The notes under the pieces are model-generated. The model did not search any database and was not told the origin of the DNA. It worked only from the letters and a program-made list of their open reading frames with translations. From Rhodopirellula sp. SM50 (lineage in GTDB: Bacteria; Planctomycetota; Planctomycetia; Pirellulales; Pirellulaceae): DNA of 64,000 bases. The translations under genes and the position numbers were made by a program. Positions 46,599-55,378 of the stretch are shown one piece after another; positions within the stretch are counted from its first letter, which is position 1, and each line of letters opens with the position of its first letter. The stretch covers positions 1 through 64,000 of the forward strand of contig NZ_NTFY01000072.1 in NCBI RefSeq assembly GCF_002289565.1. Reading direction: 5' to 3'.

Positions 46599-47516
46599 TC
46601 ACCCATCCCACGGTTCGATATGCAGATGCACGTCCCTGACCCTGGGCATGTTCGCTAACAGTCGATTCTTGACTTCGTGCCCGATGCGGTGGCCTTGATC
46701 GACGCTTAACTGGCCATCGACCTGAACGTGGATCTCGATGAAATACTCCAGGCCGCTCTTGCGGACTCGCAGTTTTTCGATCTCGATCACCTGGTCGACA
46801 TCCGCGGCGATGTCACGTACCTTCGCCACCGTCGCCGCATCGGCTTGCTGATCCATCAATTCGGCCGCGATCGCCAGAAACATCTTTGCACTGGTCATGA
46901 TCAACATGCCGCAAACGCAAAGTGCCGCGACGGGATCAACGTACGGCCCGAATCCGCCCAGATACGGCGCAGCAAACAAGCTGATCGCGATCGCGCCCGA
47001 CCCCAGCGCGTCGCTGCGGTGATCCAATGCCGTGGCGCGAAGCGCTGCCGAACCGAGGCGAGTGGCGACGTGTGAGGTGTACCGAAACAGCGTTTCCTTG
47101 ATCACGCTACAGACCGCCGCGATCACACCGGCCGACCAGTGCGGGATCGTTGCCGCCGCAGAAAATCGCCGGATCGTTTCGATCGTCAAGATCCCGGCTC
47201 CAAACATCACCAACAATGAAACACCGAACCCCGCGATCGATTCGGCCTTGGTGTGCCCGTAGGGATGATCGTCGTCCTCTTCCTGCTCGGCGACATGCAA
47301 CGCCGCGCGAACGGCAACCGAACTCGTCACGTCCCCGATCGAATTGACCGCGTCGGCGACCAATGCGGAACTTCGCAAGACCAGCCCGCCGGACAGCTTG
47401 GCAACGACCAACACGACATTGACGCTCAGCCCCCAGATCGCCGCGCGTTTGGCGTCGATATAAACACGATCGCGGACCGCAATCGATGCTTCGTCTCGTG
47501 GGGGACTGAGCGACAC
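46599..47516 (-). CDS. Cation diffusion facilitator transporter
   Basis: A 305-residue CDF protein with six membrane helices. The first metal site pattern is SALVADAVNSIGD, the loop is DDHPYGHTKAES, and the second site is ATALDHRSDALGS. A C-terminal cytoplasmic domain (about 215-300) ends in VRDVHLHIEPWDG. The family exports divalent metals such as Zn, Fe or Mn against protons. The ion cannot be assigned by sight; the Asn in DAVNS of the first site resembles iron/manganese-type members. ATG at 47516. Confidence 0.92.
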   Translation of the reverse strand: MSLSPPRDEASIAVRDRVYIDAKRAAIWGLSVNVVLVVAKLSGGLVLRSSALVADAVNSIGDVTSSVAVRAALHVAEQEEDDDHPYGHTKAESIAGFGVSLLVMFGAGILTIETIRRFSAAATIPHWSAGVIAAVCSVIKETLFRYTSHVATRLGSAALRATALDHRSDALGSGAIAISLFAAPYLGGFGPYVDPVAALCVCGMLIMTSAKMFLAIAAELMDQQADAATVAKVRDIAADVDQVIEIEKLRVRKSGLEYFIEIHVQVDGQLSVDQGHRIGHEVKNRLLANMPRVRDVHLHIEPWDG

Positions 47517-47693
47517 GCGAATGCGGAACCAGGAACGGTGGCGGGAAGAGACTTCAAAACCTTCTAAGTTAACCGACTTTTTACCCTCGCGTCGATCCTG
47601 CGGCTATCGGTGACCTATGGTTTCGCGCCATTTCTATCGATTGCCACGCAATCCCTGAAATCCGAACGACGCATGAGGGAATTTTTTCAAGCC

Positions 47694-49838
47694 ATGTCCA
47701 AATCCATTAGCGGCCAACCGTCATCACCCTCACAAACCGAAACTGCCGGCACCGATTCGGCGCACGGGCGGTCCATGATCTGGTTTGCCGCGACCATTCT
47801 GCTCGGCGCGTTCCTGGTTTTTCAAGTCCAACCGATCATCAGCAAGTGCGTCCTGCCCTGGTTCGGCGGCACCCCGGCGGTCTGGACGACTTGCATGCTG
47901 TTCTTCCAACTCTTGCTGTTCGGCGGCTACCTCTACGCCCACGTGCTCCGCACGTTCTGTAATCCGTTCGCCCAGGCCGTGATCCACTTGCTGTTGCTCA
48001 GCGCCGCGGCGCTGGTGTTGCCGATCGAACCCTCCGATGCGTGGAAGCCGACCGGCAGCGAGACGCCGACGCTGTACCTGCTGTGGATGTTGGCCAGTCA
48101 TGTCGGACTGCCGTATTTTGTGCTTTCCAGCACCGGCCCGCTCGTCCAAGCCTGGCTCAGCTTTCACGACAACAGTGAACGCGTCTACCGCTTGTACGCC
48201 TTGTCCAACGCGGGATCGTTGTTCGCGCTGCTCAGCTATCCATTTTTGTTCGAACCCGTGCTGTCCGTCTCGACACAATCCAGCATGTGGTCGCTGCTGT
48301 TCTGCTTGTTCGCGCTCGTCCAAGGTTACGTCGCGATCAGCTTGTTCCGCATCACCGACGACTCCACCACTGCAACCACAACAGCCCCCACGAGCGATTC
48401 ACCCACGCCGGCAATCGCTTCGACTTCGGTTTCCGCCAACATCCAAGCGGCCTGGATCGCGCTGCCCGCGCTCGCCTCGGTGATGCTGCTGGTGGTCACC
48501 AATCACGTTTGCCAAGACATCGCCGTCGTGCCGTTTCTGTGGGTGCTTCCGCTCAGCCTGTATCTGGCCAGCTTCATCGTTTGCTTTGACTCGCCACAGT
48601 GGTACCGCCCCAAACCGATCGCCGCGGTCACACTCGCCGCGCTGGCGCTGATCCAAGGCAAGACGCTGTTGCCGGGCAGCATCCAGTTGATCGCCGAAGC
48701 CTGCTGCTACATGGTGATGCTGTTCGGGGCGTGCCTGCTGTGCCACGGCGAAGTCGCCCGGCTGAAACCGGGCACCGACAAACTGACCCAGTACTACGCG
48801 ATGCTGTCGGCCGGAGGCGCACTCGGTGGGGTGATCGTTGCCATCGTCTGCCCGCTGCTGTTGAACAATCACGCCGAGCTGCCGTTCTTTGTCGCCCTGG
48901 TCACCGCGTTGACGTTCCTGTTGTTCTTCGCCTGCAAGACCTGGAATCGCACCGAATACGACTGGGCCGCCGCGGCGAGATTGAAGTACGGCGCGATCGT
49001 GTTGATGATCGCCCCCATCTTGACCATGGCCTTTGTCTCCAACAATCGAACCATCGCATCGCAGCGCAATTTCTTCGGCGTGCTCAAAGTCCGTGAAAAA
49101 CCGCTCGGCACCTGCCTGGTACACGGCAGCACCTTGCACGGGATGCAACGTTACGCACCGAACCAATCTCAACCGACCACCTATTACGGATACCAAAGCG
49201 GAGTCGGCCACGTCATCAAAGAACTGCAACAACAAAGCCCTTCGCTACGGATCGGCATCGTCGGACTCGGTTGCGGCGTGCTGACCACCTACGGACGCCC
49301 CACGGATCACTTCGATCTGATCGAAATCAACCCGGCGGTCATCGACATCGCCGATCGATACTTCACCTTCATGAAAGACTGCCCGTCCCAGATGACACGG
49401 CACCTCGGGGACGGCCGCTTGGTGCTCGAGCGGATGCCCGACGCCAAGTTTGACCTGCTGGTTCTCGACGCGTTCAGCAGCGATGCGATTCCCGCCCACC
49501 TGCTGACGCGCGAGTCGATGGCGCTCTACAAAACCCGACTGGCCGAAGGTGGAGTGTTGACGGTGCACACATCCAACAACCACTTGGAACTCTCACCGCT
49601 GGTGCACAACCTCAGTCGCGACGCCGGGTTGGAGAGCCGCATGCTCGAAGGCATCGGAGACGACTCGATCGGAACGACCCACTCCACCTGGATGATCCTC
49701 GCCGCGCCGGGACACGCGATCTTCCAAGCCCCCTCACTGGCCAACGCCACGACAGCGACCGCCGACGAACTGCGCGACGCGCCCCTGTGGACCGACCAGC
49801 ACCACAACCTGGTCAGCGTGCTGCGACTGTGGCAATAA
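47694..49838 (+). CDS. Fused MFS-like membrane domain and spermidine-synthase-like domain
   Basis: A 714-residue protein. About ten to twelve membrane segments fill residues 25-470 (starting GAFLVFQVQPIISKCVLPWF). A SAM-dependent domain of the spermidine synthase fold occupies the C-terminal 250 residues (GIVGLGCGVL, FDLIEINPAVIDIA, LVLDAFSSDAIPAHLL). This fusion is common in planctomycetes and proteobacteria. Polyamine synthesis linked to transport is the usual proposal but is not demonstrated. ATG at 47694 (MSKSISGQ) is used; upstream ATGs at 47610 and 47673 only add a short charged leader. Confidence 0.85.
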   Translation: MSKSISGQPSSPSQTETAGTDSAHGRSMIWFAATILLGAFLVFQVQPIISKCVLPWFGGTPAVWTTCMLFFQLLLFGGYLYAHVLRTFCNPFAQAVIHLLLLSAAALVLPIEPSDAWKPTGSETPTLYLLWMLASHVGLPYFVLSSTGPLVQAWLSFHDNSERVYRLYALSNAGSLFALLSYPFLFEPVLSVSTQSSMWSLLFCLFALVQGYVAISLFRITDDSTTATTTAPTSDSPTPAIASTSVSANIQAAWIALPALASVMLLVVTNHVCQDIAVVPFLWVLPLSLYLASFIVCFDSPQWYRPKPIAAVTLAALALIQGKTLLPGSIQLIAEACCYMVMLFGACLLCHGEVARLKPGTDKLTQYYAMLSAGGALGGVIVAIVCPLLLNNHAELPFFVALVTALTFLLFFACKTWNRTEYDWAAAARLKYGAIVLMIAPILTMAFVSNNRTIASQRNFFGVLKVREKPLGTCLVHGSTLHGMQRYAPNQSQPTTYYGYQSGVGHVIKELQQQSPSLRIGIVGLGCGVLTTYGRPTDHFDLIEINPAVIDIADRYFTFMKDCPSQMTRHLGDGRLVLERMPDAKFDLLVLDAFSSDAIPAHLLTRESMALYKTRLAEGGVLTVHTSNNHLELSPLVHNLSRDAGLESRMLEGIGDDSIGTTHSTWMILAAPGHAIFQAPSLANATTATADELRDAPLWTDQHHNLVSVLRLWQ

Positions 49839-49978
49839 CGGATCGAGTCAAACCAGCCCCAAAGCCTCTAATAGCTCGGTGACTCCAACGTTTTCTATGC
49901 ATTGAGTTTTCGTCCCGTGTGGAAGTCATGCAGTTTTAAGCGGTTTGTTTTAAAGGGTTTTCGTCACTCTCCCTCTGG

Positions 49979-51343
49979 GCATTGGTATCTACACAAGTGC
50001 AAAGGGTAGTGCTTTCGCCGCTATTCGTTTGAGTTCGCCTATGTCCACGTCGGGTGATTCCAGGAGGTCTGTCATTGAAAGCAGCACCATGTAGCCGGCC
50101 AGCAACGCTGGTGGAGTCGATTCAACCCCGTACTTCATCTGCCGACCGCTCAAACGAATCAGGATCTTTTTGGTTTTCTTGGCTGACTCGCTGTCGTCGT
50201 TCTGCAGTTGCACCACCGCAACGCAGGCCATCGAAGCGACCAGGATTCGACGAGCGATCGCTTCGCCACTTTGCTGCTGCCACTGTTCGAGCTCCTGGCC
50301 GTGGCTCTTGAGCAATTTGAAATAGGTCTCGATCAGCCAACGCCAGTAGTACCAAAGAGCGATCTGATAGCTACTGATCGACGCGTCAAACACGTTGCAA
50401 AGCAGCGTCCATTGAGCCAGTACATAGTCATTTTTATCAAGCAGTCGCGTGACGACCAAGCGTACCGCTAGTGGATCACCGCTGACGGTTTTCTTCTCGC
50501 CGTCGACTACCTCACTGTGCGGGCGGTGCAGGATCACTTCGGTTTCAGCGACTTCCTGAGAAACCGTTTTGCCATGAAAACGTGCCTCCCCGCATGACTC
50601 AAACACGATTTCTTGATCGAAGTGTTCTTCGATTTCCGAAAGCAAAACGCTCTCGCCGTTCCACTTCACCCGGCGATCATCACAGCGGACCAGAAACAAA
50701 TGTCCCGCTTGGTCCCACTGCCGCATCCGCCCGAGCGTGTCGGCCTCGCGGTCAATCACATGAACGAGTTTTCGATCGAGTCCCCATTCGCTCGACTCAT
50801 TCATTGTCGGAGTCAATTCATCGAGCCGATGAGCATCCAGCGGTGGAGCCTGGACTGACGTGGAATGAACCGCTTTGCCGGTTTTCAGGTGCATTTGCAT
50901 CGGAGCGATCGAACTGCCGTTGGCTCCGTCGATCAGCAGCGAAGTCGACATTTCGTAGCCGATGTCGTGCTCGTGGGTGATCTGCCGGAGATCTTTCTTT
51001 GACGTGTGGCTTTTGTAGTCGATCTTGCACCAATCATGAGCCAAGAGCATGTAGTCCGACTGGCTCCTCTTGGCTGCCGCTCGCCCCACTTCGCGTAGTG
51101 GCTCGATCAAATCGAGCAAGCCAACGTTGGGATTGGCAAGAAACCGCCACGTGGCCTGCGTCGCGGAAAACGCTTGGTTTTCACCGGGCAATAGCGCCGG
51201 ACCGGCCGCGTTGGTGTTGGCAGATTTCATATGTTCCTGCACCAATTGCAGATAACGACGTTGCAATCGCGGTTCCATCCGCGGAAGATTGATTCCATCC
51301 GGGGAAGACTACCAAAAGCCAAATCTTGTGTAGATACCAATGC
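49979..51343 (-). mobile_element. Complete IS4-family insertion sequence
   Basis: A 1365-bp element bounded by perfect 19-bp terminal inverted repeats: GCATTGGTATCTACACAAG at 49979-49997 and its complement at 51325-51343. It holds one transposase gene. The flanks are the direct repeat CCTCTGG (49972-49978 and 51344-51350), a 7-bp target duplication. Removing the element and one copy of the duplication restores the hairpin ACTCTCC-CTCTG-GGAGAGT, a member of the family E palindromes. Intact ends, target duplication and an unbroken transposase suggest recent arrival. Confidence 0.95.
49989..51278 (-). CDS. IS4-family transposase
   Basis: A 429-residue DDE transposase. The first catalytic Asp is Asp82 in MLLAHDWCKIDY. 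The second is Asp176 in VHVIDREADTLG. The IS4 Y-(2)-R-(3)-E-(6)-K signature is exact: Tyr310, Arg313, Glu317 and Lys324 in WYYWRWLIETYFKLLK. An N-terminal helical DNA-binding part (QATWRFLANPNVG) precedes it. The reading frame is intact from ATG at 51278, and the stop codon lies inside the left inverted repeat, so the protein is probably functional. Confidence 0.95.
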   Translation of the reverse strand: MEPRLQRRYLQLVQEHMKSANTNAAGPALLPGENQAFSATQATWRFLANPNVGLLDLIEPLREVGRAAAKRSQSDYMLLAHDWCKIDYKSHTSKKDLRQITHEHDIGYEMSTSLLIDGANGSSIAPMQMHLKTGKAVHSTSVQAPPLDAHRLDELTPTMNESSEWGLDRKLVHVIDREADTLGRMRQWDQAGHLFLVRCDDRRVKWNGESVLLSEIEEHFDQEIVFESCGEARFHGKTVSQEVAETEVILHRPHSEVVDGEKKTVSGDPLAVRLVVTRLLDKNDYVLAQWTLLCNVFDASISSYQIALWYYWRWLIETYFKLLKSHGQELEQWQQQSGEAIARRILVASMACVAVVQLQNDDSESAKKTKKILIRLSGRQMKYGVESTPPALLAGYMVLLSMTDLLESPDVDIGELKRIAAKALPFALV

Positions 51344-51345
51344 CC

Positions 51346-51536
51346 TCTGGGAGAGTCGAGCGTAGCGAGGAGAGGGTTCTGTTTGCTGCTTTGGACGGCG
51401 ACTCTGGCAGGTGAAGTAAAACTTGCGATTCACCGTTCCACCTCCCCTCGCTTCGCTCGACCCTCCTGCCAGGAGGGTTGCTTTAAAAACTGCACGACCT
51501 CTGTGCAGGGAGGGTCGAGCGCAGCGAGGAGAGGGT
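51346..51536. repeat. Family E palindrome cluster beside the IS4 element
   Basis: Three pieces of the same repeat: the half left by the IS4 insertion (GGGAGAGTCGAGCGTAGCGA), a reverse-orientation copy at 51441-51479 (CCTCCCCTCGCTTCGC then ACCCTCCTGCCAGGAGGG), and a forward tail at 51506-51536 (GCAGGGAGGGTCGAGCGC). No gene lies between the transposase and the gene ending at 51565. Confidence 0.8.
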
Positions 51537-51564
51537 CAAGTCCAATGCCACTTACGTGGACGCT

Positions 51565-51948
51565 TCAACCGGCGAAGTGATGGATCGCGTACTTGCCATC
51601 GATCTGTTTCTGAACGGCAAAACGGAACGTCGACTTCTTGTGGCTCGCCGATTGGCGATCACTCGGCTTGCTTCCACCTCGCGACCAAACATCGTACGCG
51701 GCCCGACTGACGTACGTGGAGTGTGGCCCTGCGTTGGCAAACTCTCTCTGACGCTGATGGATCTCGCCGGCAAGCATCGTCAATTCGGCCCGCGTCAGAC
51801 AGATCACGGAGCTGATTTGCACACTCCGTCGCTGGAAGACGGTTTCGGCCTTCTTCTTGGCTAACTCATTGCCGACGAAGACGTGGTCCTTCCAAAACTT
51901 CGACGTGAAATAGGTTTGTGCGTCGCTGGGATTGAATCGGTTGGTCAT
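51565..51948 (-). CDS. Unknown 127-residue protein coupled to the VOC gene
   Basis: I do not recognise this protein. It is basic, without signal peptide or membrane segment, and contains KFWKDHVFVGNELAKKKAET near the N-terminus and STFRFAVQKQIDGKYAIHHF at the C-terminus. The pattern suggests a small alpha/beta domain. Its ATG overlaps the stop of the upstream VOC gene as ATGA (51945-51948). This argues that it is a real gene expressed with it. The base composition seems slightly less G+C-rich than the core genes, which would fit an accessory segment. Confidence 0.6.
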   Translation of the reverse strand: MTNRFNPSDAQTYFTSKFWKDHVFVGNELAKKKAETVFQRRSVQISSVICLTRAELTMLAGEIHQRQREFANAGPHSTYVSRAAYDVWSRGGSKPSDRQSASHKKSTFRFAVQKQIDGKYAIHHFAG

Positions 51949-52469
51949 TGTTGCCCTCGTGCTGTGTCGGCATCATCCTGGTAGGCACCGGCAGAATACG
52001 TCAGTTCATAGCTGTGTGAATAGATTTCGATCAGATTCCCAAACGGGTCTTCACAGTACACCATCCGGTAAGGCTTTTCGCCGGGATAGTATTCGCGGAC
52101 GGGCATCCGTTGCTTCCCTCCATTTTCAACGATCTTCTTCGCCAGCCCCTCCACATCAGGGTCCTGGACGCAAAAGTGAAAGACCCCGGTCTTCCAGTAC
52201 TCGAAGTTGTTCTCGGGCTTTTGGGCATTCTCAAACTCGAACAGCTCGATCCCAACCCGGTCGCCGGTGGCCAAGTGAGCGATTCGAAACCGTCCCCACC
52301 CCTGCCCAAACACATCGTCACACATCACGCCAATCGCGGAGTCATCGGAGACAATTTCCGTCGGCGGCATGATCACATACCATCCCAATGTTTTGGTGTA
52401 GAAGTCGACGGCTTGATCCAGGTCCGTCACCGAAATGCCGATGTGGGAAAACGTGCGGGGATAGGTCAT
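51945..52469 (-). CDS. VOC-superfamily (glyoxalase/bleomycin-resistance) protein
   Basis: A 174-residue protein with two beta-alpha-beta-beta-beta modules: FSHIGISVTDLDQAVDFYTKTLGW at the start and GVFHFCVQDPDVEGLAKKIV in the second half. The closing motif is YCEDPFGNLIEIYSHSY. Likely metal ligands are His10, His121 or nearby, and Glu in NLIEIY. VOC enzymes include glyoxalases, dioxygenases and resistance proteins; the reaction here is unknown. First gene of a coupled pair with the unknown protein ending at 51565. Confidence 0.87.
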   Translation of the reverse strand: MTYPRTFSHIGISVTDLDQAVDFYTKTLGWYVIMPPTEIVSDDSAIGVMCDDVFGQGWGRFRIAHLATGDRVGIELFEFENAQKPENNFEYWKTGVFHFCVQDPDVEGLAKKIVENGGKQRMPVREYYPGEKPYRMVYCEDPFGNLIEIYSHSYELTYSAGAYQDDADTARGQQ

Positions 52470-52836
52470 GACAGGCTTTCAAACGAGGGCCGGGTTGGTG
52501 AAGCGGTCGTTGGTCTTCAGATGCAACGGCACGCACTGTCCATTAGAACGGATCACGTCACAGTGATACCCTACTGCCAATCACTTTTGTGGCTGAATCA
52601 GGCTTTCGTCAATCAGAGTGACGAGTAGCGTAAGCTGCGAGAGTTGGATCTCAGTCCCCGTGGCGACGATGCGGTCATCGCTTGAAGGTTTGGTCTCTGA
52701 TCGACGGCAATTCTGGCGCAGGTCCAGACGCATAGCCGTCCCAACAGCTCGGATCGGTGTCGGGGTGGCGACGTGACGCGTTGATTTCAGGTTCCCCCGG
52801 ATTCGCCGTTTCAGTTCACGCAATTGTTCGGCGTTT
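52470..52836. other. 367-bp spacer, at most a doubtful small frame
   Basis: A 96-codon open frame (52581-52871, minus) covers most of this spacer and overlaps the 3' end of the hydratase gene by 35 bp. Its product is Arg/Thr-rich with no recognisable family, and its C-terminus (QLSQLTLLVTLIDESLIQPQ) is the only protein-like part. I do not call it a gene. No repeat family is present. Confidence 0.4.
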
Positions 52837-53628
52837 CTAATCGTCAACGCGCACCCTCGCGGTCTTGCCAAACTCGTTGCATTGTACTTCGATGATGTCC
52901 CCGACCGCCACGCGCCAAAGTGGTAATGGAGAGCCGGTCAGGACGACTTGGCCGCGACGCAAACGGCGGCCGTATTTCTCCAGATGTTCTGCTAGGCTGA
53001 CGACGCTAGCGATCGGGCCGCCCTCAAGCTCACTTCCCGCAGCCTCTCCGAGAAGCTCTCCGTTACAGAAGACTCGAACGTTCGCAGACGATAGAGCTTC
53101 CGCGTTCTCGAGCGCCGTCTCCTCGACGGGAAGCACTACACCAGCGTGAATCGCATTGTTGGCAATCAATTCGGCCGCACGTTGACCGGGTGATCCACGG
53201 AAAACATAGTTGTGAAGCTCGATAACGACGAAGCCTGCCGCGAGGACTTCGGCATTTCGCCGTAACCAACGCGCAGACGGCACGTCATCCGCCAGCCGTA
53301 CTGCGAACTCACCTTCGATCGCTAATCCATCAAACCTCGTCGCGTGGATCGTGCCACCAGAGGCGTGCAGCTCAGACTGCCAAACGTGACCAAAAACCGG
53401 ACGGTCAAGACCGAGCTGGTTTTGCATGGTGCGACTGATGCAGCCGATCTTGTAGCCAGCCACCCGTTCACCGCGCTGTTCGCGGAGCAACGCTACCTGA
53501 AACTGCAGTGCGTATGCCTGTTCAACAGACAGGCAACTCTCCTGTTTCGCGAAGGAAGTGCCGGGGCGTCGCCGGTCGAAGTCTTTCAGTTGCTCGGCTG
53601 CAAGGTGATCTACATTCATACCAACCAT
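52837..53628 (-). CDS. 2-keto-4-pentenoate hydratase-family protein (MhpD-like)
   Basis: A 263-residue member of the MhpD/fumarylacetoacetate hydrolase superfamily. Motifs are VAGYKIGCISRTMQNQLGLD, then DGLAIEGEFAVRLADD (metal-binding Glu residues), FVVIELHNYVF and GQVVLTGSPLPLW. The family hydrates or decarboxylates 2-oxo acids from aromatic meta-cleavage. No other catabolic genes are nearby, so the substrate is open. The ATG at 53628 is used; a second ATG two codons later is equivalent. Confidence 0.87.
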   Translation of the reverse strand: MVGMNVDHLAAEQLKDFDRRRPGTSFAKQESCLSVEQAYALQFQVALLREQRGERVAGYKIGCISRTMQNQLGLDRPVFGHVWQSELHASGGTIHATRFDGLAIEGEFAVRLADDVPSARWLRRNAEVLAAGFVVIELHNYVFRGSPGQRAAELIANNAIHAGVVLPVEETALENAEALSSANVRVFCNGELLGEAAGSELEGGPIASVVSLAEHLEKYGRRLRRGQVVLTGSPLPLWRVAVGDIIEVQCNEFGKTARVRVDD

Positions 53629-53716
53629 TCATTCTAGTCGGCGATAAGTTGTCACCGAATTATCCGGTTTTCCGTCGGAACTGCAACCAACCAGGGTTGA
53701 TCTGCCCCCTCCATGG

Positions 53717-53799
53717 GCGCTGGTGTCTACACAAGTCGCAAGACTTGAAGTCACCCTCCCTGCCGGGAAGGGTGGCTTTGGTTGTGTCGACACCAATGC
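53717..53799. mobile_element. 83-bp miniature element with IS4-like ends
   Basis: The left end GCGCTGGTGTCTACACAAG and right end GTTGTGTCGACACCAATGC each match the 19-bp ends of the IS4 element at 49979-51343 at 16 positions. Only 45 bp lie between them, including the family E palindrome ACCCTCCCTGCCGGGAAGGG. It has no coding capacity. It could be an internally deleted or miniature derivative of a related IS. No clear target duplication was found, which fits an older insertion. Confidence 0.7.
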
Positions 53800-54205
53800 C
53801 TGGCAGATGGGGGACACACGAAAACGGCCTTCCCGCAACGCCTGGTGAGAATCGACTTGCAATTCACCCCGCCGCTTTGCTAACGTCGCTGCGAGTGTCT
53901 CGGGTTGACCCCCGGAAAGTTCACGAATGGACTCAACTGACGCGGAGCGGCGAGCCGAAACCTATTACTGTTTCCGCTGCTCGCGCTTAGCAAAAGTCTC
54001 TTCAAAGCTGTACGGATTGCATCCTGGGACACGGATCGCGGCGCTGACGGTCGATGCGGAAATGACTGAAGGGTCGGTGGGGGTTCCCCCATCGGTTCGG
54101 TCCGGCCTACGTCGCCTAAATCCCCTCATTGCTATCAACCGGTCTGTTTCAGCAGTCGTTTGCCGGCGGTGGGGTAGTCCATTTTGTCTCCGGAGCATCG
54201 CTCAA
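53800..54205. other. 406-bp spacer upstream of flgM
   Basis: No gene was recognised. A short perfect hairpin TGGGGGTTCCCCCA lies at 54078-54091. A sequence TAAA-N10-GCTATCAA at 54117-54138 recalls a flagellar sigma-28 promoter but has the wrong spacing. A long open frame running into flgM gives residues unlike the family upstream of the chosen start. Confidence 0.4.
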
Positions 54206-54526
54206 ATGCAGATTTACGGTCCCTATCGGGTTTCCACCACGCAATCCGCTTCCAACGTCCAATCCACTTCGCAAGTCGATCGCGGCTCCGCTGCGTCCAA
54301 GGTCGATCAAGCGTCATCGCCGGCGTCGGCCGGCCCGGTCGACCAGCTCGACCTCAGCCAAGCGGCGACCTCGGCCAATCGCATCGAAGGCAACGCCGCG
54401 GTCGCCGGTGAGGGCATTCGATTTGAACGGGTCGCCGAGCTGCGGCGGCAAATCGCCGACGGATCCTACGACTCGCCCGAACGGATGGACGCCGCCCTGG
54501 ATCGGTTCTTGGACCTGCTGGGTTAA
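54206..54526 (+). CDS. flgM: FlgM-like anti-sigma-28 factor
   Basis: A 106-residue protein. The N-terminus is Ser/Thr/Gln-rich and disordered (MQIYGPYRVSTTQSAS). The C-terminal helices carry the FlgM signature FERVAELRRQIADGSYDSPE, then a helix ending ALDRFLDLLG. FlgM holds sigma-28 (FliA) inactive until the flagellar hook is complete and FlgM is exported. The planctomycete form opens with 'MQIYGP'-like residues. It stands alone, far from fliO (26 kb away) and with no other flagellar gene beside it. Confidence 0.85.
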   Translation: MQIYGPYRVSTTQSASNVQSTSQVDRGSAASKVDQASSPASAGPVDQLDLSQAATSANRIEGNAAVAGEGIRFERVAELRRQIADGSYDSPERMDAALDRFLDLLG

Positions 54527-54822
54527 CGGCCTGTCGGTTTAGTCGATCTTTCGAATTCGCCCCGATCACGTCAGTCTGATCACGTCAGCCCGACGCGTCA
54601 GCGAGGGGCGCCGCGCGGCCCTGGCGAACGCATATGGGCTTCGATCGACCGGCCCGCTCCCCCGGGCAGCCCCGCCCCCCGTGGAGCCAGGAACGCCCCG
54701 GCGAAGACAGCGATTGACCGGTCGTGTAGACTTCTAGATGACCGGACTCGTCGACACAGCGTTTCGAGAGGGTGCTCGCCCCGCGCTGACGGGCTGATTC
54801 TCCGTTCCCTCTGACACGCACC

Positions 54823-55371
54823 ATGGCTGAACTGTCGGACTCAACCTCCGAAACGGCGAACTCGAATTCCGAAACGGTTGCGACGAAGGTCGAGCCGTTG
54901 GAGGTTTCGCTCTCGCCTCAAGAACGGTTTAGCGAGTACCTGCAGTCGCGCGGGCTGCGGCAAACCAGCCAGCGCAAATTCTTGATCGACCAGGTGTTCA
55001 GCCAGCACGAGCATTTTGACGCCGAAGAGTTGATCGAACGGCTGCCACGGCGGGGGGAAGCGAACTACGTCAGCACCGCGACCGTCTATCGCACCCTGCG
55101 TGAATGCGTCGACGCCGGTCTGCTCAATAGTTTTCAACTCGACGGCCGCACCGTCTACGACCACGATTACGGCTACCCCCAGCACGACCACCTGTACTGC
55201 ACGCGGTGCCGAAAATTACTGGAATTTCAAAGCGACGAACTGGTCGAGATCCGTGACCAAATGGCCGCCTTGCACGGCTTTCGTGTCGAATCCCACCGGA
55301 TGATCATCAGCGGCGTCTGCCGAGAGTGCTCGCGGCGGCGGCGAAAGAAACGCAAGCAGGACTTGGTGTAG
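54823..55371 (+). CDS. Fur-family transcriptional regulator
   Basis: A 182-residue Fur/PerR/Zur-type repressor. An acidic leader (1-30) precedes the winged helix (GLRQTSQRKFLIDQVFSQHEH, VSTATVYRTLRECVDAGLL). The metal region follows: His62/His64, DHDYGYPQHDHLYC with His121 and His123, the structural zinc pairs Cys126/Cys129 and Cys166/Cys169, and a basic tail (RRRRKKRKQ). It probably represses metal-uptake or peroxide genes when metal is bound; which metal is not clear. TTGACC (54714) and TAGATG (54735) with a 15-bp gap could be its promoter, but the match is weak. Confidence 0.92.
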   Translation: MAELSDSTSETANSNSETVATKVEPLEVSLSPQERFSEYLQSRGLRQTSQRKFLIDQVFSQHEHFDAEELIERLPRRGEANYVSTATVYRTLRECVDAGLLNSFQLDGRTVYDHDYGYPQHDHLYCTRCRKLLEFQSDELVEIRDQMAALHGFRVESHRMIISGVCRECSRRRRKKRKQDLV

Positions 55372-55378
55372 CGGGACC

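Noticed and set aside
52581-52871. 96-codon frame between the VOC and hydratase genes
   Set aside because: It overlaps the end of a real gene, has Arg/Thr-rich shadow-like composition and no recognisable domain. It is kept only as spacer description.
54117-54138. Sigma-28-like promoter before flgM (TAAA ... GCTATCAA)
   Set aside because: The gap is 10 bp rather than about 15, and the -10 part differs at several positions.
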